Source of the DNA: Zeugodacus cucurbitae
Taxonomy: Eukaryota; Arthropoda; Insecta; Diptera; Tephritidae
Assembly (NCBI RefSeq): GCF_028554725.1
Contig: NC_071671.1
Coordinates: forward strand, 25,109,501 to 25,173,500
Reading direction: 5' to 3'
Length of the DNA stretch: 64,000 bases
Shown here in pieces: positions 48,401 through 60,840 of the stretch. The notes under the pieces were generated by a model. It saw only the letters and a list, made by a program, of their open reading frames with translations, was not told where the DNA came from and ran no database searches. Each line of letters begins with the position of its first letter. Position 1 is the first letter of the stretch. A program made the position numbers and the translations under genes.

Positions 48401-51400
48401 AAGATGATTCCTTACATTGATGTATAGCCGGTTTTATGCAATGTTTTATGGACACAAGTGGAAGAGATGATCCTATGGTATTTATATGGTTTAGTGATTT
48501 ACATACAGATTCCCAGTTGAACAAGAGCTAGGATCGTTCCGACCTCCGCTAGTGAATGTGATCAGACTTCCTTTTCTTTTACTATTCGTAACGAAGTAAG
48601 AATTGATTTGGCTGGGAGTGATCTCCAATCGCCTATAAAACGGACAGATCTGCTGAGGCTTTGGTCTTGTTAATTCATTTATGGTTGTCAGCTTCAGCAC
48701 GGTTAGTTTCAAGCTCTTCAGTTGCGCAGAGTCGTGTTTCAGTAACTGTAAGTCTTCTCAGTATTTCTTCGGCCAGCGCTAAGAGTCTGTGGGAGTCTAC
48801 TTGGATTAGTTAGAGTACTGTCTTGACCCCTCTGATGTTGATTTCATGCCCAATGCCGCTCCGAGTTCGTTTTGAGCTTCTGTCGAACTGTTATAGCCTT
48901 CCGCATAGTATTAGATGGTTATAAGTCAAGCTCAACAGTGTGACTCACTATCCAGAAACGATTTAAATTATTGTTGTCACCATATTCATGCAATTTAATC
49001 TCAAAAGCCATGCATTTTTGTCAAAAGAAAGAATGATAACACACGCGAATGCAACTTTGAGTGTGCGCCTTGCTCATTACTAAGCCAACACAGTGGCAGT
49101 GGGCAAATTAATGGACCAAGGTTAAACCGAAACGAGGTAAATTTGTAATCAAAACGAAACCGACGGCAACGTAATTGCCACGTAACCGACTCCATTGAAC
49201 CACATTGAGCCACAAAACAAATAGATAAAATTACAAATACAAAAGCAAACATTTGCCAATGGAATCAGTTGGCTTTAGCAGTACTACATTTGTAGAGTCT
49301 GCATTTGTCACTCATTTGCAAGGCGCGTTGTAATGGCGCCACCACCCAAGCGCCACCATCAAACATTAGCGAGGCTTCATTAAAGTAAATTGTAGCGTGC
49401 TGTCGAATTCGTTAAGCTCGCGTGCGAGTACAAACAAACCGTGGCATGTTGGCAGCCGCTGGCGACAAATTCGTCGACATTCCGAATTTAACAAACGAAT
49501 GCATCGCTGGCAGCAGTAGGTAGTTGTGCAACTGCCGCGCTCGCCCCACAACCGCGCATGCAACGCATCACTCGCGGCGCGTGCATTTGCAATTGCCACC
49601 AAAGTAGCGCAATTTGCGTGCGGGTATTTGCGATATTAATGCGAACAAGTTGGTGCAAAAAACGAGCGCGCTCACACACACACACGTGAGCGCAGCTACG
49701 CGCCACAGTACAAACTGCAGTTGCCGCGTTGCTCGGTTGACGCGTCGTACGTGTCGCCGGCAAAGGTCGCGTCGCTAACATTTTACCACAGCCAGAAGAG
49801 AAGTAGTAGAGCGTGATGTGTTTGCTTTTGTTGCAAATAGTTGTTGCATTGTTCAGAGTGTTGTTGGCGCGCAAAGTCGATATTATTGCTGCTAGGGGGC
49901 GGTATTTAAATGCTGTTGTCGTTGACGCTTTGTTGCAAGCGCTTGTCGTAGCTTAGTTGCCCTAACGCTCTTCTGCCCACTCCACTTTCTCTATAACGGT
50001 TGCAATTGTTGTTGTGTTATTTGTTGTTGTTTTTGGCCTTTCTATACTTATTTGCAATTCTATTGTTTATTGCTGTCGCGGCTTTGAAATGACGCGGCGT
50101 ACGGAATTCGCACATTATTCTCGCGCTGCACGTTGCATGTACCGTATTAGCGCGTGTTGCATATCAAATTGCGTGGGTGTTGAATATTGTATGCGAAATT
50201 TTCGCTAGCACTTGCTTCCTTGCTGTGACACTCATTTTGAATATCAATTGCTCATTTTGGACATGCTTAAGCAGCTGTGCGCTGAAAGTAACGGCACTGT
50301 TTACTGCAGCATTCTTCGGTACGGAAGATGACTTAATTTAGTAATGCATCAGTGTGGGGTGACCTTCAGGGGTGTGCGGTATTTGTTGTAGAATTTTTGG
50401 TAGCACTTACTCTCCTTGATTAGAAACTCATCCACCATATCAGCTTATATTGAAGTCTTCATGGCTTTGTAGAATCTGTATAGCTCCGTAAGGCATTAAG
50501 TCGTGAGTTCGTAGTGTATTCTTTCCTGCCACCATTCCATCACCAAACCCGTTTCCATCATATTGACTTTTAACCCACGTTGCAGTAGTATTCTTCACCA
50601 ATTTACTCTATAAATTTAGATCTTAGCCACCAATGCACTCCAGTTTCGAAAGCTGACATCTATTTGAAGCATCAAGTGAAACGGAGCCCTTCGCAGTCTA
50701 GTCTTTTCAACACAGTGGATAGTCCCCCCCTTCAGTTAATAATTCCAGCTGGTAAAATATACAGAAAATTAGAACGAGATTAGCTGGGTCAGCTGATTTT
50801 TTTTAACTCATAGAATTCATTCGTCGCTCTTTTTCTTCTTAAGCACCCTAAAGAAACATTCGAAATAACTTGTAATTGCTTAACAGGTCAAGATCATGTG
50901 ATATTTGATCATTGTTGATTTTTTGAAAGCTGGACGAGTTTTGGTCCACTTTCGCGTCATGGCTGAAAAAATTAGTTTAATTCTTAGAGTCTACTGACTT
51001 CTAAACGTGGTAGTACGTGTCTACAGAAATATTCCTGAACTACCAGTGATCTAAATCTGAATTGAACGCTCACTTATTGCTGTTGGTTGCAGAATTTAGA
51101 ACTCGCCACATAAAATAGAATTTTTACATATCAGCAACATTTCTTGAAAACGATCTCTGCTCCCTTTTAAGGCCCTAATGGAATTTAAAAGACTTCTGTG
51201 TATCCTCCGTTCGGTTGCATGCCATGAAATTCAAGCGCCAAGTACCTTAAAAGAAACGGCTGTTGTGGTAAAATATATACCTAGTGATTGTAAAATCCAG
51301 ATTAAAGAATATATTGCTAATTTTTAATTAGAGTTCGCTCATCACCGATGGAAGTCCACCTTCGCTTCTGCCAAAGTTGTTGACCCTTTGTATTTAGCTG

Positions 51401-53391
51401 CTAACGGCGCAAATTTCTTTACTTTGGAATCATAATCAGTGAAAAAATCTGCTGGTCTACATAATGAAAAATGTGGCATTTATGCAGAAACTTCCAAAAG
51501 AAGACTCTCTGAAGGTCGGTCAGCACGCTTGGAGAATTTTTGCCGATATTTTTTTTAGCACTAAATAATTGGAAAAGTGAAAAAAATATTGTCCATTTCA
51601 TATCAAATATTTCTGCTAAATTCTTTACATTAGATTAATATTGAATAAATACATGTGGCAACACCCAAAAATAATACATTCATTCATAGAACGTCACACT
51701 CTCTGTTAACACGCTCACTGCTTGACTCTCCGCTCTCAAAATGCAGCTGCAACTGAAAAGAGAGCACACAAAGCCATTGTACGATAGAACTACTAGTGCA
51801 TTATATACATACACACATACCTCCATATAAGCATATATAGACAGAAATTTATATGTAGATTCCTCAGTTATATCTAGATTTACTACTAATTTATTTAAAG
51901 ATTTCCCCATTTAGATAAATTCCAACAACATAAATGAGTTTTTTTAATCACAAAAGTAAATAGTATACAATTTGATAAGTATCTAACGACCATTCATATC
52001 GGTATACCCAGTTATCTATAGGTTTATGTATACATATATACGCACTATTTATGTATCATTGCAAGCCACCCCTCAGAGCGATATTTTCTACTGTCAAAAG
52101 GTAGAACAGCACAACTAAAAAGGACAGATGGAGAGTGAACCGTCAGATTCATATTAAATGTCACAGTCAAGCAACCTTGTAGGAATTTTTTGATGGCACT
52201 TACATATTTTTATACAAATATGATATTTAAAGGAATGGAGGGTAAATATTTTATATTTAATTAGAATACGGAAGAGAAGGGGTTTAATTTAGAATCAAAT
52301 AAGCTGTCTACAATTTTTAAGATTCAGGTATATTAATATACAGATCAATATACATATATGAATGTGGTATCCATATATTAGAGATCTTACTCAATATTGC
52401 TTATAGAATCTTTAATTTTCAATTTCTTCTCTATAGTACCCTTAGAAGAGAGCGGTAGTTGTTGTATTATCCCACCTATAGATTAGTAATTTCCAATATA
52501 TTTTCTTTCGTTTTCGGGATTTTAAAGATTTAGGCCAAAGAAATCTTCGGAGTCGTTATGAAAATGCTGATTAATTAGTTTTTTGAATAAAATTTTCTAA
52601 TCGTTCATAAAGAATACTGTGTATTTCATCATGTTGAGCTAAAACGTTAAAATGACTGTAATGAATATGTACTGTAAATGATAGTTTTCTTAAAAAAATT
52701 TTTAGATTTTATAAATTTCTATTACCTACTTCAAGAAAATTTGTAGATCATAAAGAACTCTCAACGAAAATCGTAGTTTGTTCAAATTGTTTGCTGTACC
52801 ATTTCTTACTGGGTCTTCGTCTGCTTTAATAACAGAAGTATAAAATTCTAGTTATACGTATGACCTAAGTACCCAGCTGCGGCTTAAAATACAAATCGTT
52901 GAGAAGATGTGAAAAGAAAATGTGTAAAAGCGAATACGAGGAAATACGATGCAACAAAGAGTTGACATTTTCTCCAAGCAATGCCGTGACAGCAGCTTGT
53001 TTATGTTTTTTCTGCTTATGGCTTGGCATTCATATTGACAAAGATATGAAAATTTACTGTTGGAACTACACACATACATACATACCCATTAAACATAATA
53101 ATAACTCAATTTTATATTTTTATTTAATTAATATTTTTTATTAACTCTTATATTTTGCAATGATATTTGTCATAAATTAAATACAGTTACATAAATGCGC
53201 ATTATAAATAACGGTGAATACAAATGAAGCTGATGACTTCAGCGAAAATGAATTGGCAAATCGTATTCCCTAAACAGCTTTTTATACAAGCTACTGCAAA
53301 TCTTTTAAGTGAACTTTACGTGCTTTTATTGCTGACTGCTGAAACTTGCTAGTCATTTAACGGTAAATCAAAATATTTCGATTTTTTTGTC
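45499..53391. other. 8-kb intergenic region between paralogue A and alpha-catenin
   Basis: No gene supported. Contents are AT-rich sequence, a GC-richer patch at about 49300-50200 with a short CA run near 49675 and overlapping low-complexity open frames, and a C-run near 50725. I found no LINE, mariner or Helitron fragments here. Confidence 0.5.
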
Positions 53392-53407
53392 TTTATTAAT
53401 ATTTATT
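53392..53407 (-). terminator. polyadenylation signals of alpha-catenin
   Basis: Two AATAAA hexamers on the minus strand (53407-53402 and 53397-53392) lie about 140 bases after the stop codon. Confidence 0.6.
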
Positions 53408-53544
53408 CAGTCGAACTTTGCAAGCGGACATGAATTCTAATATACGAGTACGTTTACTAATACCCAAGAATACATACATTTCAGTTTTGTATGAGAAATA
53501 TCAAGAATGTCATAAATATATTGCTACTTGCTTACTAAACTACT

Positions 53545-56283
53545 TTAGACCGCGCCATCGGGGCTTTGGAATTCCGACAGGGCATGTATGGGATTCTGTA
53601 CCTTCTTCTGTGAACCTTTGCGCACTTTAGCGCGCACTTCCTCAGGTTTCTCGGGACGCACTAGCGGTTTCTTCTCCGGTGCCTTCATCTTCCAAACGAC
53701 AATTGGCGATGTAACGGTGCCTTGACGCGTGTACTTCGTCGAAGCCACATACGAATATTTAACGGTGAGCACGACAGCATTCATAAGATTCTTGGCGGCC
53801 TGTATCAATGATGTAGCGCTGTCCAAGCCGGAGACAATCAACTCACCACTGATATTCTGTACGTCGGCCTTCACCTTCGATGTAATCTGTATTTGATGAC
53901 AGTAGAGCGCTATGCGTTGTAGATATGCAAGTAAATCTTTTTTGGTGCTACTCTCCGGGCATTGTTCGGCGATTTCACGTGTTAGCTTATCGAGTTTTGT
54001 GCCAGCTTCGGAGATTTTCTTGGCGGCGTTAATGACATCCATGGTGGTTTTCAGCGGGCCACGACCACGCGTGAAATCTGTCATTTCCATCATAATCATG
54101 CACATATGTTTGGCCAGGAAGATGATATCATTGCCAGCATCGTCCCACTTAGCCACCTCAGAGTCGAAAGTGAGTTTTTCGCGTCGGAAGAGTTCAACTT
54201 GTTGTGCGATCTTTTGTTTATCTTCCTCCGTCATCTTACGCATAGCTTCACGCGCTGTGCATATGCCGCTAATCTCGGGATACTCATCGACTGTGGGTCC
54301 ACCATCTTGTGCGCTCGATTTGCTGCGCGTCTCGGACATTGTGTTCTCAGCCGGTTCGAATTCTGTATCTGTATCCAGTTCATCCGAATTGCGATTCATC
54401 AGCACAGCGCGTCGTATTTCGCGCACGCCATCGTAAACCAGACGCGATGCGTCGATGAAATCATTTTCATCCACATCGCGACTGCAATTGTTGACCAACG
54501 CATCGACAGCGGTGTCAACGCGTTGCGCAAAATTGGCCATCACCTGCTCCTTGAGCACGCGCACAGCATCCATGACGCGTTTGGTGTAGACGCACGGTTC
54601 GTAGTTATCCATCTCCGCCTCGACCACATCACAAATACGCGCTGAGCGTCCCTGTATAGCGCCAGCTGTGGTGCGTAGCTCTTGTGGTGCGCCCATCTGC
54701 AGTGACATGACACACTTGTTGACATCCTCCAGTATATGATTCTCGGATACTGCGAGAAAATCATCGATAGTGGTGATGTCATCCACCGCCTCGGTTAGTA
54801 TGCGCACCTGCGCCTCCCATGCCTGCCGGTAGGCGGACATATTCTCCTGCGCCACTTTCGAGTTGGGCCGCACGCATAAAATCGATGCGGCGTTGATCAC
54901 CTGCGGGCAGAGACTCTCAATCTGCGATGCGGCGAAACGTACCATCTTCACGCCGTCCTCATTATTCGACATGCTGCACACAAGATTGGCCACCTCCACC
55001 AGCTTTTCGGCATGCCTGGTAAATATATCCGCTTTCTCACGCAATTTCACCTCGTTGCCCGTCTTGGCGCACTCAATCAGATCAATGAGCGGTGTAGATG
55101 TCTCAAGAAATGAATCGGAAACATGATCAACTACCGCCTTACGCAGCTGACGCCGTAGATCGCGTGTTTTACGACACATCTGATCTATAGCTCTATCCAG
55201 TCCGGGTGTATGATCCTTCTGCCCAATATTCGACATATACTCCGATAGTAGATCTTGTAGCGCTTGACGCACTGCATTACATTCGGCCACAATACGCTCG
55301 CGTCGCTCATCGCGTGTACAATCGGCATCGGCCATTAAAGCAGCCGCGCTGATAATGCTCTCTAAACGTTCCTCCAACAACTGACGCGAATGTTCCTCAC
55401 TGTAGGTCAAGGTGTCCATGATGATACCCTCATCGAAGTCGTCCAACGCTGCTGCCAACTCGCCAGCGCCACTATAAATCTCAGTGGGTTGCGAGGATTT
55501 GCCTTGCGCCACATCACTGATCGTATTCACCGCCGCACATACTTCTTTCAATATGAAATCACGATTCAACTTTGCCAAATCCAGTTCCGGATGACGCACA
55601 TACACTTTGGAAGCGGTGAATAACATAGTCGAATGCTTCTTCAGCATAGCGCGTGCCGCAGCCAAATCGTCACGCAATTGTGGATCTTTCAACTCCTGTT
55701 GTCGCTTAGCGGCCTGCTTAATCAACTCACCGGCATTCTCACCAAACTGTTCGATGTTGTTCAATAGTTCATCCTGACTGCAAGCGTTCTTCAGCTTATT
55801 CAGGTCATCTTCGACGACATGCAAGGACTTCAGCAACAAGTGTACATCGACCATATCCGCCAAGATAAGTAACCTGGTGACGGCGGACAGTAGATTACGT
55901 GCAGCTCTCACCATGTTGCCACGTTTCAACGATGAACAAGGGTCCGCTGCGAATTCGCGTGCCGCCATACTCATGGCATCACCCGTTTTGCGCACCTCCT
56001 CCACAGCGGCCAACATTTCTTGTGTTATATCCGGGTTTTCATAAGCGATTTGTTCACCTTTGATGACAAAGTTTTCAGTTGCCTTCTCAATGGATGCCAC
56101 CAATGCGCTGGCACGTTTCGATTTGCCTTTCTTCTTCTTGCTCGGCTCTGTTGTATTCACCAAAGTGGTCACCTGCAGCACCAGCGGCTCCAATGTTTTC
56201 TCAACCGTCATAGTGCGGATTTCCAGATTCTTCAAATCCCATTTGGTAGCTATCTGCCCAAAGTCTGATACAACGCCCATCAT
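53545..56283 (-). CDS. alpha-Cat: alpha-catenin
   Basis: This encodes the adherens-junction protein that links the armadillo (beta-catenin)-cadherin complex to F-actin. The 912-aa frame is close to the length I recall for the Drosophila protein (about 917). Visible regions are an N-terminal vinculin-homology domain with KKKKGKSKRAS and the armadillo-binding helices, then a middle region (DFDEGIIMDTLTYSEE, DDITTIDDFLAVSENH). These are followed by an acidic linker with DTDTEFEP (probable casein-kinase target) and the C-terminal actin-binding domain (WDDAGNDIIFLAKHMCMIMM, TDFTRGRGPLKTT, DLLAYLQRIALYCHQ, KMKAPEKKPLV). I start it at 56283, where the ATG has A at -3 and matches the family start. 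An upstream in-frame ATG at 56319 would add 12 atypical residues. No introns and no decay are seen. Elevated GC relative to the flanks fits a conserved coding region. Confidence 0.95.
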   Translation of the reverse strand: MMGVVSDFGQIATKWDLKNLEIRTMTVEKTLEPLVLQVTTLVNTTEPSKKKKGKSKRASALVASIEKATENFVIKGEQIAYENPDITQEMLAAVEEVRKTGDAMSMAAREFAADPCSSLKRGNMVRAARNLLSAVTRLLILADMVDVHLLLKSLHVVEDDLNKLKNACSQDELLNNIEQFGENAGELIKQAAKRQQELKDPQLRDDLAAARAMLKKHSTMLFTASKVYVRHPELDLAKLNRDFILKEVCAAVNTISDVAQGKSSQPTEIYSGAGELAAALDDFDEGIIMDTLTYSEEHSRQLLEERLESIISAAALMADADCTRDERRERIVAECNAVRQALQDLLSEYMSNIGQKDHTPGLDRAIDQMCRKTRDLRRQLRKAVVDHVSDSFLETSTPLIDLIECAKTGNEVKLREKADIFTRHAEKLVEVANLVCSMSNNEDGVKMVRFAASQIESLCPQVINAASILCVRPNSKVAQENMSAYRQAWEAQVRILTEAVDDITTIDDFLAVSENHILEDVNKCVMSLQMGAPQELRTTAGAIQGRSARICDVVEAEMDNYEPCVYTKRVMDAVRVLKEQVMANFAQRVDTAVDALVNNCSRDVDENDFIDASRLVYDGVREIRRAVLMNRNSDELDTDTEFEPAENTMSETRSKSSAQDGGPTVDEYPEISGICTAREAMRKMTEEDKQKIAQQVELFRREKLTFDSEVAKWDDAGNDIIFLAKHMCMIMMEMTDFTRGRGPLKTTMDVINAAKKISEAGTKLDKLTREIAEQCPESSTKKDLLAYLQRIALYCHQIQITSKVKADVQNISGELIVSGLDSATSLIQAAKNLMNAVVLTVKYSYVASTKYTRQGTVTSPIVVWKMKAPEKKPLVRPEKPEEVRAKVRKGSQKKVQNPIHALSEFQSPDGAV

Positions 56284-56582
56284 GGTAATCGAAGGCGATA
56301 GAATGTGTAAAAGACACACACCAAAAAAGAAATATGTATAAACAAAATATCTAGGTTGGTTACACCACTTTAAAGCAAAAATATTATACGTGCACGTAAA
56401 TATTAGCGAGACTACACCAAAATCAATTCGCGTCCGTTGTTCGTTTATTACTCCCGGCCAGTTGTTAGACGAACTCTCTCCATACGTTCAAAGATTGTGT
56501 ATCTGCACTTGGCTGTGGCTGGCGTAGTGAGCGCCTGAATTACTCTCTCACTCTGTGGCACTCTCGACTATACTGTGTACTC

Positions 56583-56914
56583 ATTAGGGTGGTCATCAAA
56601 AAAATTGTACTGAAATGTGGATGGATTGGTAAGTGCCAAGACAAGCTGAAAAACTATTTTCACGCTGAAATCGAACCAATATCTTTCGGGTGGTAGATTA
56701 GGTGGTCGTAACTTAATTAAGAGTCAACATTATTTAAAGAATCAACATTATTCGTATTAAACCTATTTGACCTTTAAGAATTATATTTTAAACCTTCATG
56801 GAGCTAAACTTATTATTTTTTAAATACAATTTTATCAATATTTAGTTTTCTTTAAAAATATTAAATTTATTATTTAAAAAAAAATTTATCAAATATAATC
56901 GCAACCACCCTAAT
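56583..56914. mobile_element. short TIR element (MITE) upstream of alpha-catenin
   Basis: ATTAGGGTGGT at 56583-56593 is matched in inverted orientation by ACCACCCTAAT at 56904-56914, bounding 332 bases of AT-rich non-coding sequence. The flanks read CTCAT and ATGTG, compatible with a 2-base AT target duplication. It lies about 300 bases 5' of the alpha-catenin start codon, so it may touch its promoter. The superfamily is not assigned. Confidence 0.6.
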
Positions 56915-58494
56915 GTGTATATCTACTCTACTTGGAAAGAATGCTTCGGCGACCACCTCAGCGGCACTTGGTCAACTCAAAATGCATTTAACGATTTTTC
57001 AAAGACTCACAGCAGAGAGAGCTTGAAATTTCAATTGATTTAACTCAAGAATTGAAATGTCAAATTGCATGAATAATACAAAAAATTGCTGATTGACTGT
57101 TCTGCTGGCAAATTCACTGGAAAATTGTGTAAGTACATTTTATATATACGAGACAATGTATTGTATATATATATAGTTGTTTGTATGTATTTACGTGCTT
57201 CTTGAAAAAACATTGCCTTATCTGGTTCTGTTGGAGCGGCAGCGACAGCAGGTAGCGCTGAGAGCGATCAGTATTGTCTGCTTGTTGAAGCAGACCGTCA
57301 GTCTGTACGTATGCTAGTGAGTAGAGTGGAATAAAGATATACCCAACAGACATTTTGGTAACTCAGTTAAGAATGAAATTTCTTAGTAAATATATAATAG
57401 AGAGTGATTTTTTTTCAATATGTGCTCTCTTTAAAATATTAAGAAAAAGACCTCCGAAAATCAGAATGAAGATCGCGAGGATTGTATAAGACATTTGGGG
57501 AAGATCTTATATTGTTTTTATATATTTTTTAAAATATGATATCGTCATTGATTTCTTTCTCAATATAATAACACTTAACTGATAGTATTCAGTCTTAGAA
57601 ATTGTGCAGGGTATAACATACAGCTCACTTGAACCGTAGTCGTCAGAGTATTAAAGTTGACTTTGCTGAGAGCGAGCGCTCTGCTGGTGTATGAGTCAGC
57701 GCTCTGTAACGACAGTAGCTGTCATTTCAAACCTGTTTTTCTCTCAAAGCGCTGTCAACCCTCATTGTGTGCATTCGTAGAGGGCATTCACGAAGTAGTG
57801 TAAATTTAAATTGTAAACCTAATGAATGAAGAGAGAATTTATAGTACTATGTTAAGACTGATATATGTAGTTTATAAAATGAACGATGTGAGGGCTTATT
57901 TAGAATTTAAAAAATATGCTAAATATATCTAGATTTCTTCATATATACATAAGGTAGAAAATTCTCAAGCAGGAAAATATATTTGATTTCCGTGCTCATA
58001 CTCGTAGCTAAAGTTATTTGCTTAGTGTTACTTGAAGTTGCATGAATACCCCTTGTATCTGTAGCGTATTTGGAGCGCGATGTGTTGTATAAACATAGAT
58101 ACAATTGCAGATGTGTGTTTTTGGGAATGTCTAGATATTTAAATGTAAGTATGTATGTAGAGTTGTATATGTATATACTCAAGTACTACGAAGAGTAACT
58201 GACAGCTCTGAATAGTGCAGTTTCAGCTGTTTTGTAGGTATGATTCATGCTTTAGTTGAAAACGGTGTTGCCATATGGGCTCTTTTTGTAGGGAAAATAT
58301 ATTCTGAAATATATTTGCTAGTGATATATGACTATAAATATCAATTAACATTTAACTTAATTAATATAAAACATATATAATATATGTATGTATGTATGCA
58401 TTTGCTGGTCAAAATAAATTTGAGAACGATATATGAAATCTCCTTGCCAAAAACAATATTTTCTTCGGTTTTATCTCCGATATATATATTTTTT
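56915..58494. other. intergenic sequence
   Basis: No gene supported. AT-rich with TA/ATAT runs. Confidence 0.5.
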
Positions 58495-58638
58495 AAATAG
58501 TTAAGATATTTAAATATATTATTTACTACTCCAAAAAATTATTATTATTCAAAATAAGTGGAACAACAAGGCGGCGGGCCCGATGGATTACCGGCCGAGC
58601 TATTAAAATACGGCGGCGAAGAGCTGATAAGGTGCATG
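58495..58638 (+). repeat. 144-bp exact repeat, left copy
   Basis: Identical to 63857-64000. It spans about 65 bases of AT-rich flank (starting AAATAGTTAAGATATTT) and the first 79 or so bases of the truncated LINE. Confidence 0.98.
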
Positions 58639-60003
58639 CATCAGCTTCTTTGCGGAATATGATCAGAAAGCATGCCTGACGATTGGAATCTCAGTGTACT
58701 CTGCCCAATACACAAAAAGGGAGACCCCACAATCTGCGCCAACAATCGTGGGATAAGCCTCCTTAACATCGCGTATAAGGTTCTATCGAGCGTACTGTGT
58801 GAAAGACTAAAGTCCACCGTCAACAAACTGATTGGACCTTATCAGTGTGGCTTTAGACCTGGAAAATCAACAACTGACCAGATATTCACCATGCCCTAAA
58901 TCTGGGAGAAGACCCGTGAAAGAGGGTCGACACACACCATCTATTTATCGACTTTAAAGCTGCTTTCGACAACACGAAAAGGAGCTGCCTTTATGCCGTG
59001 ATGTCTGAATTTGGTATCCCCGCAAAACTAATACGGCTAATAGGATCGGGAAGGGCCTCTCCGAGCCGTTCGATACCAAACGAGGTTTCAGACAAAGTGG
59101 CTCACTCTCGTGTGATTTCTTTAACCTGATGCTGGAAAAAATTGTTCGAACCGCAGAGTTAAACAGAGAAGGTACAATTTTTTATAAAAGTGTACAGCAA
59201 CTGGCGTACGCCAATGATATCGATATCATTGGAAACAAAACCCGCGCCGTTAGTTCTGCTTTTTCCCGCCTGAATAAGAAAGCGAAGCGAATGGGTCTGG
59301 TGGTGAACGAGGACAAGACGAAATATCTCCTGTCATCAAACAAACAGTCAACGCATTCGCGTCTTGGCTCCCACGTCACTGTTGACAGTCATAACTTTGA
59401 AGTTGTAGATAATTTCGTCTACCTGGGAACCAGCATTAACAGCAATAACGATGTCAGCCTTGAAATCCAACGCAGAATCACTCTTGGACTCTTGGACTAA
59501 GTAGGCAATTGAAAAGTAAAGTCCTCTCTCGACGAACAAAAACTAAACTCTACAAGTCCATGTTTATGGTGCAGAAGCGTGGACGATGTCAACATCCGAT
59601 GAGACGGCACTAGGAGTTTTCGAGAGAAAGGTTTTGCGGAAGATTTATGGTCCCTTAAACATTGGCAACGGCGAATACCGCAGACGATGGAACGATGAGC
59701 TGTATGTGTTATTCGACAACATAGACATAGTCCAGCGAATAAAAAAACAGCGGCTACGCAGGCAAGGTCATGTGGTTCGAATGGATGAAAGTGCTCCAGC
59801 TCTGAAAGTATTCGATGCAGTACCCGCTGGTGGAGGCCGAGGAAGAGGGAGACCTCCACTCCGATGGAAGGACCAGGTGGAGAGGGACCTGGCTTCGCTT
59901 GGTATAACCAATTGGCGCCAAACTGCCAGAAGGAGGGATACGTGGCGCGCTGTTTTGGACTCGGCTATAACCGCGTAAGCGGTGACTACGCCAGTCAAGA
60001 AGA
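58557..60003 (+). mobile_element. 5'-truncated RTE-type LINE, inactive
   Basis: The copy starts inside the RT domain (NNKAAGPDGLPAELLKYGG), with the whole endonuclease missing, and runs to the natural end (DSAITA then stop at about 59978), followed by a short AAG-rich tail. A stop follows LLCGI and another follows FTMP. About 40 bases are deleted after KLIRL near 59040. RT motif C reads AYANDID instead of AYADDID, which removes a catalytic aspartate. A frameshift near 59500-59586 separates the two C-terminal pieces. The C-terminus (LRRQGHVVRMDES, KVFDAVPAGGG, LRWKDQVERDL) is the best-preserved copy in the window. Confidence 0.9.
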
Positions 60004-60840
60004 AGAATAAGAACTTATAAAATTGTCACCGCAAGGACCTATTTTTGGTACTAGGTCAAGACAAACATCTATAACTTTGGAAATTACAATTTTTTTTTGT
60101 TTTCAAAATTTCGGTACTTCAAGTCAAAACATTGTGTAATAATGCTATATTATTACTTTTGTAAAAAACATGATTCAATAGCAAAAAAATACTGAAACTT
60201 GTATTTTTTCATGTCTCTGACTAACCCCTTAATAAAGTAAATAAGAGCCGACTGATTAACTACTAGAACTAACTTAATATATGACAATAGTCATCAGGAT
60301 CAAAAGAATGAAACGAAAACGCATGAAAAGCTCTCAGCAGAGAAAAGATAAGAAAGCGTATGGTCCAGTGTCTTCAATTTTTTTCTTCGATTGTACTGAA
60401 CTAATTGCCTTTTCAGTTGAGTTGTTGAGTTCAATGAAGAGCGCGCTATTCTGACGTCTTACGAGCTGACGTCATTTTACGAGAGCTTACACTGTTGGTT
60501 TCAGGTAATGAGTTATGTGGTTTAGGTAACTTATAAAGATAATAATTTCAAGATTAGTTAGTTAAAAATTATGTAATTTGGACTAAAATCAAATGAAAGC
60601 ATCGCTAAATTCCATTCCTCATGCCTGACTTTCTGAGCTCCAGGGGTTAATGTAGCGGAATAACCTCGACAACGAATTGCTTATCTTACACACGCCTAAC
60701 TTGCTACAATAGATTAGAGCTTTAATTTAGTTGAAAGGTCACTTGTGTGCACATGCATTTGCCCACTTAATGTGTGGCACATTGGTATGCAACATAGAAG
60801 CGATGAAACGGCAGCGGCGGCACCTCTCGCTAGTATGTGT
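60004..60840. other. intergenic sequence
   Basis: No gene or repeat recognised. Confidence 0.5.

Noticed and set aside
49366..49874. Overlapping minus-strand open frames (78 and 128 codons)
   Set aside because: Composition reflects a GC-rich patch and a CA repeat. No domain, no splice sites tying them together.
56281..56319. Upstream start of alpha-catenin at 56319
   Set aside because: It would add 12 residues (MCLLHILS...) unlike the family. The ATG at 56283 has better context and fits the expected N-terminus.
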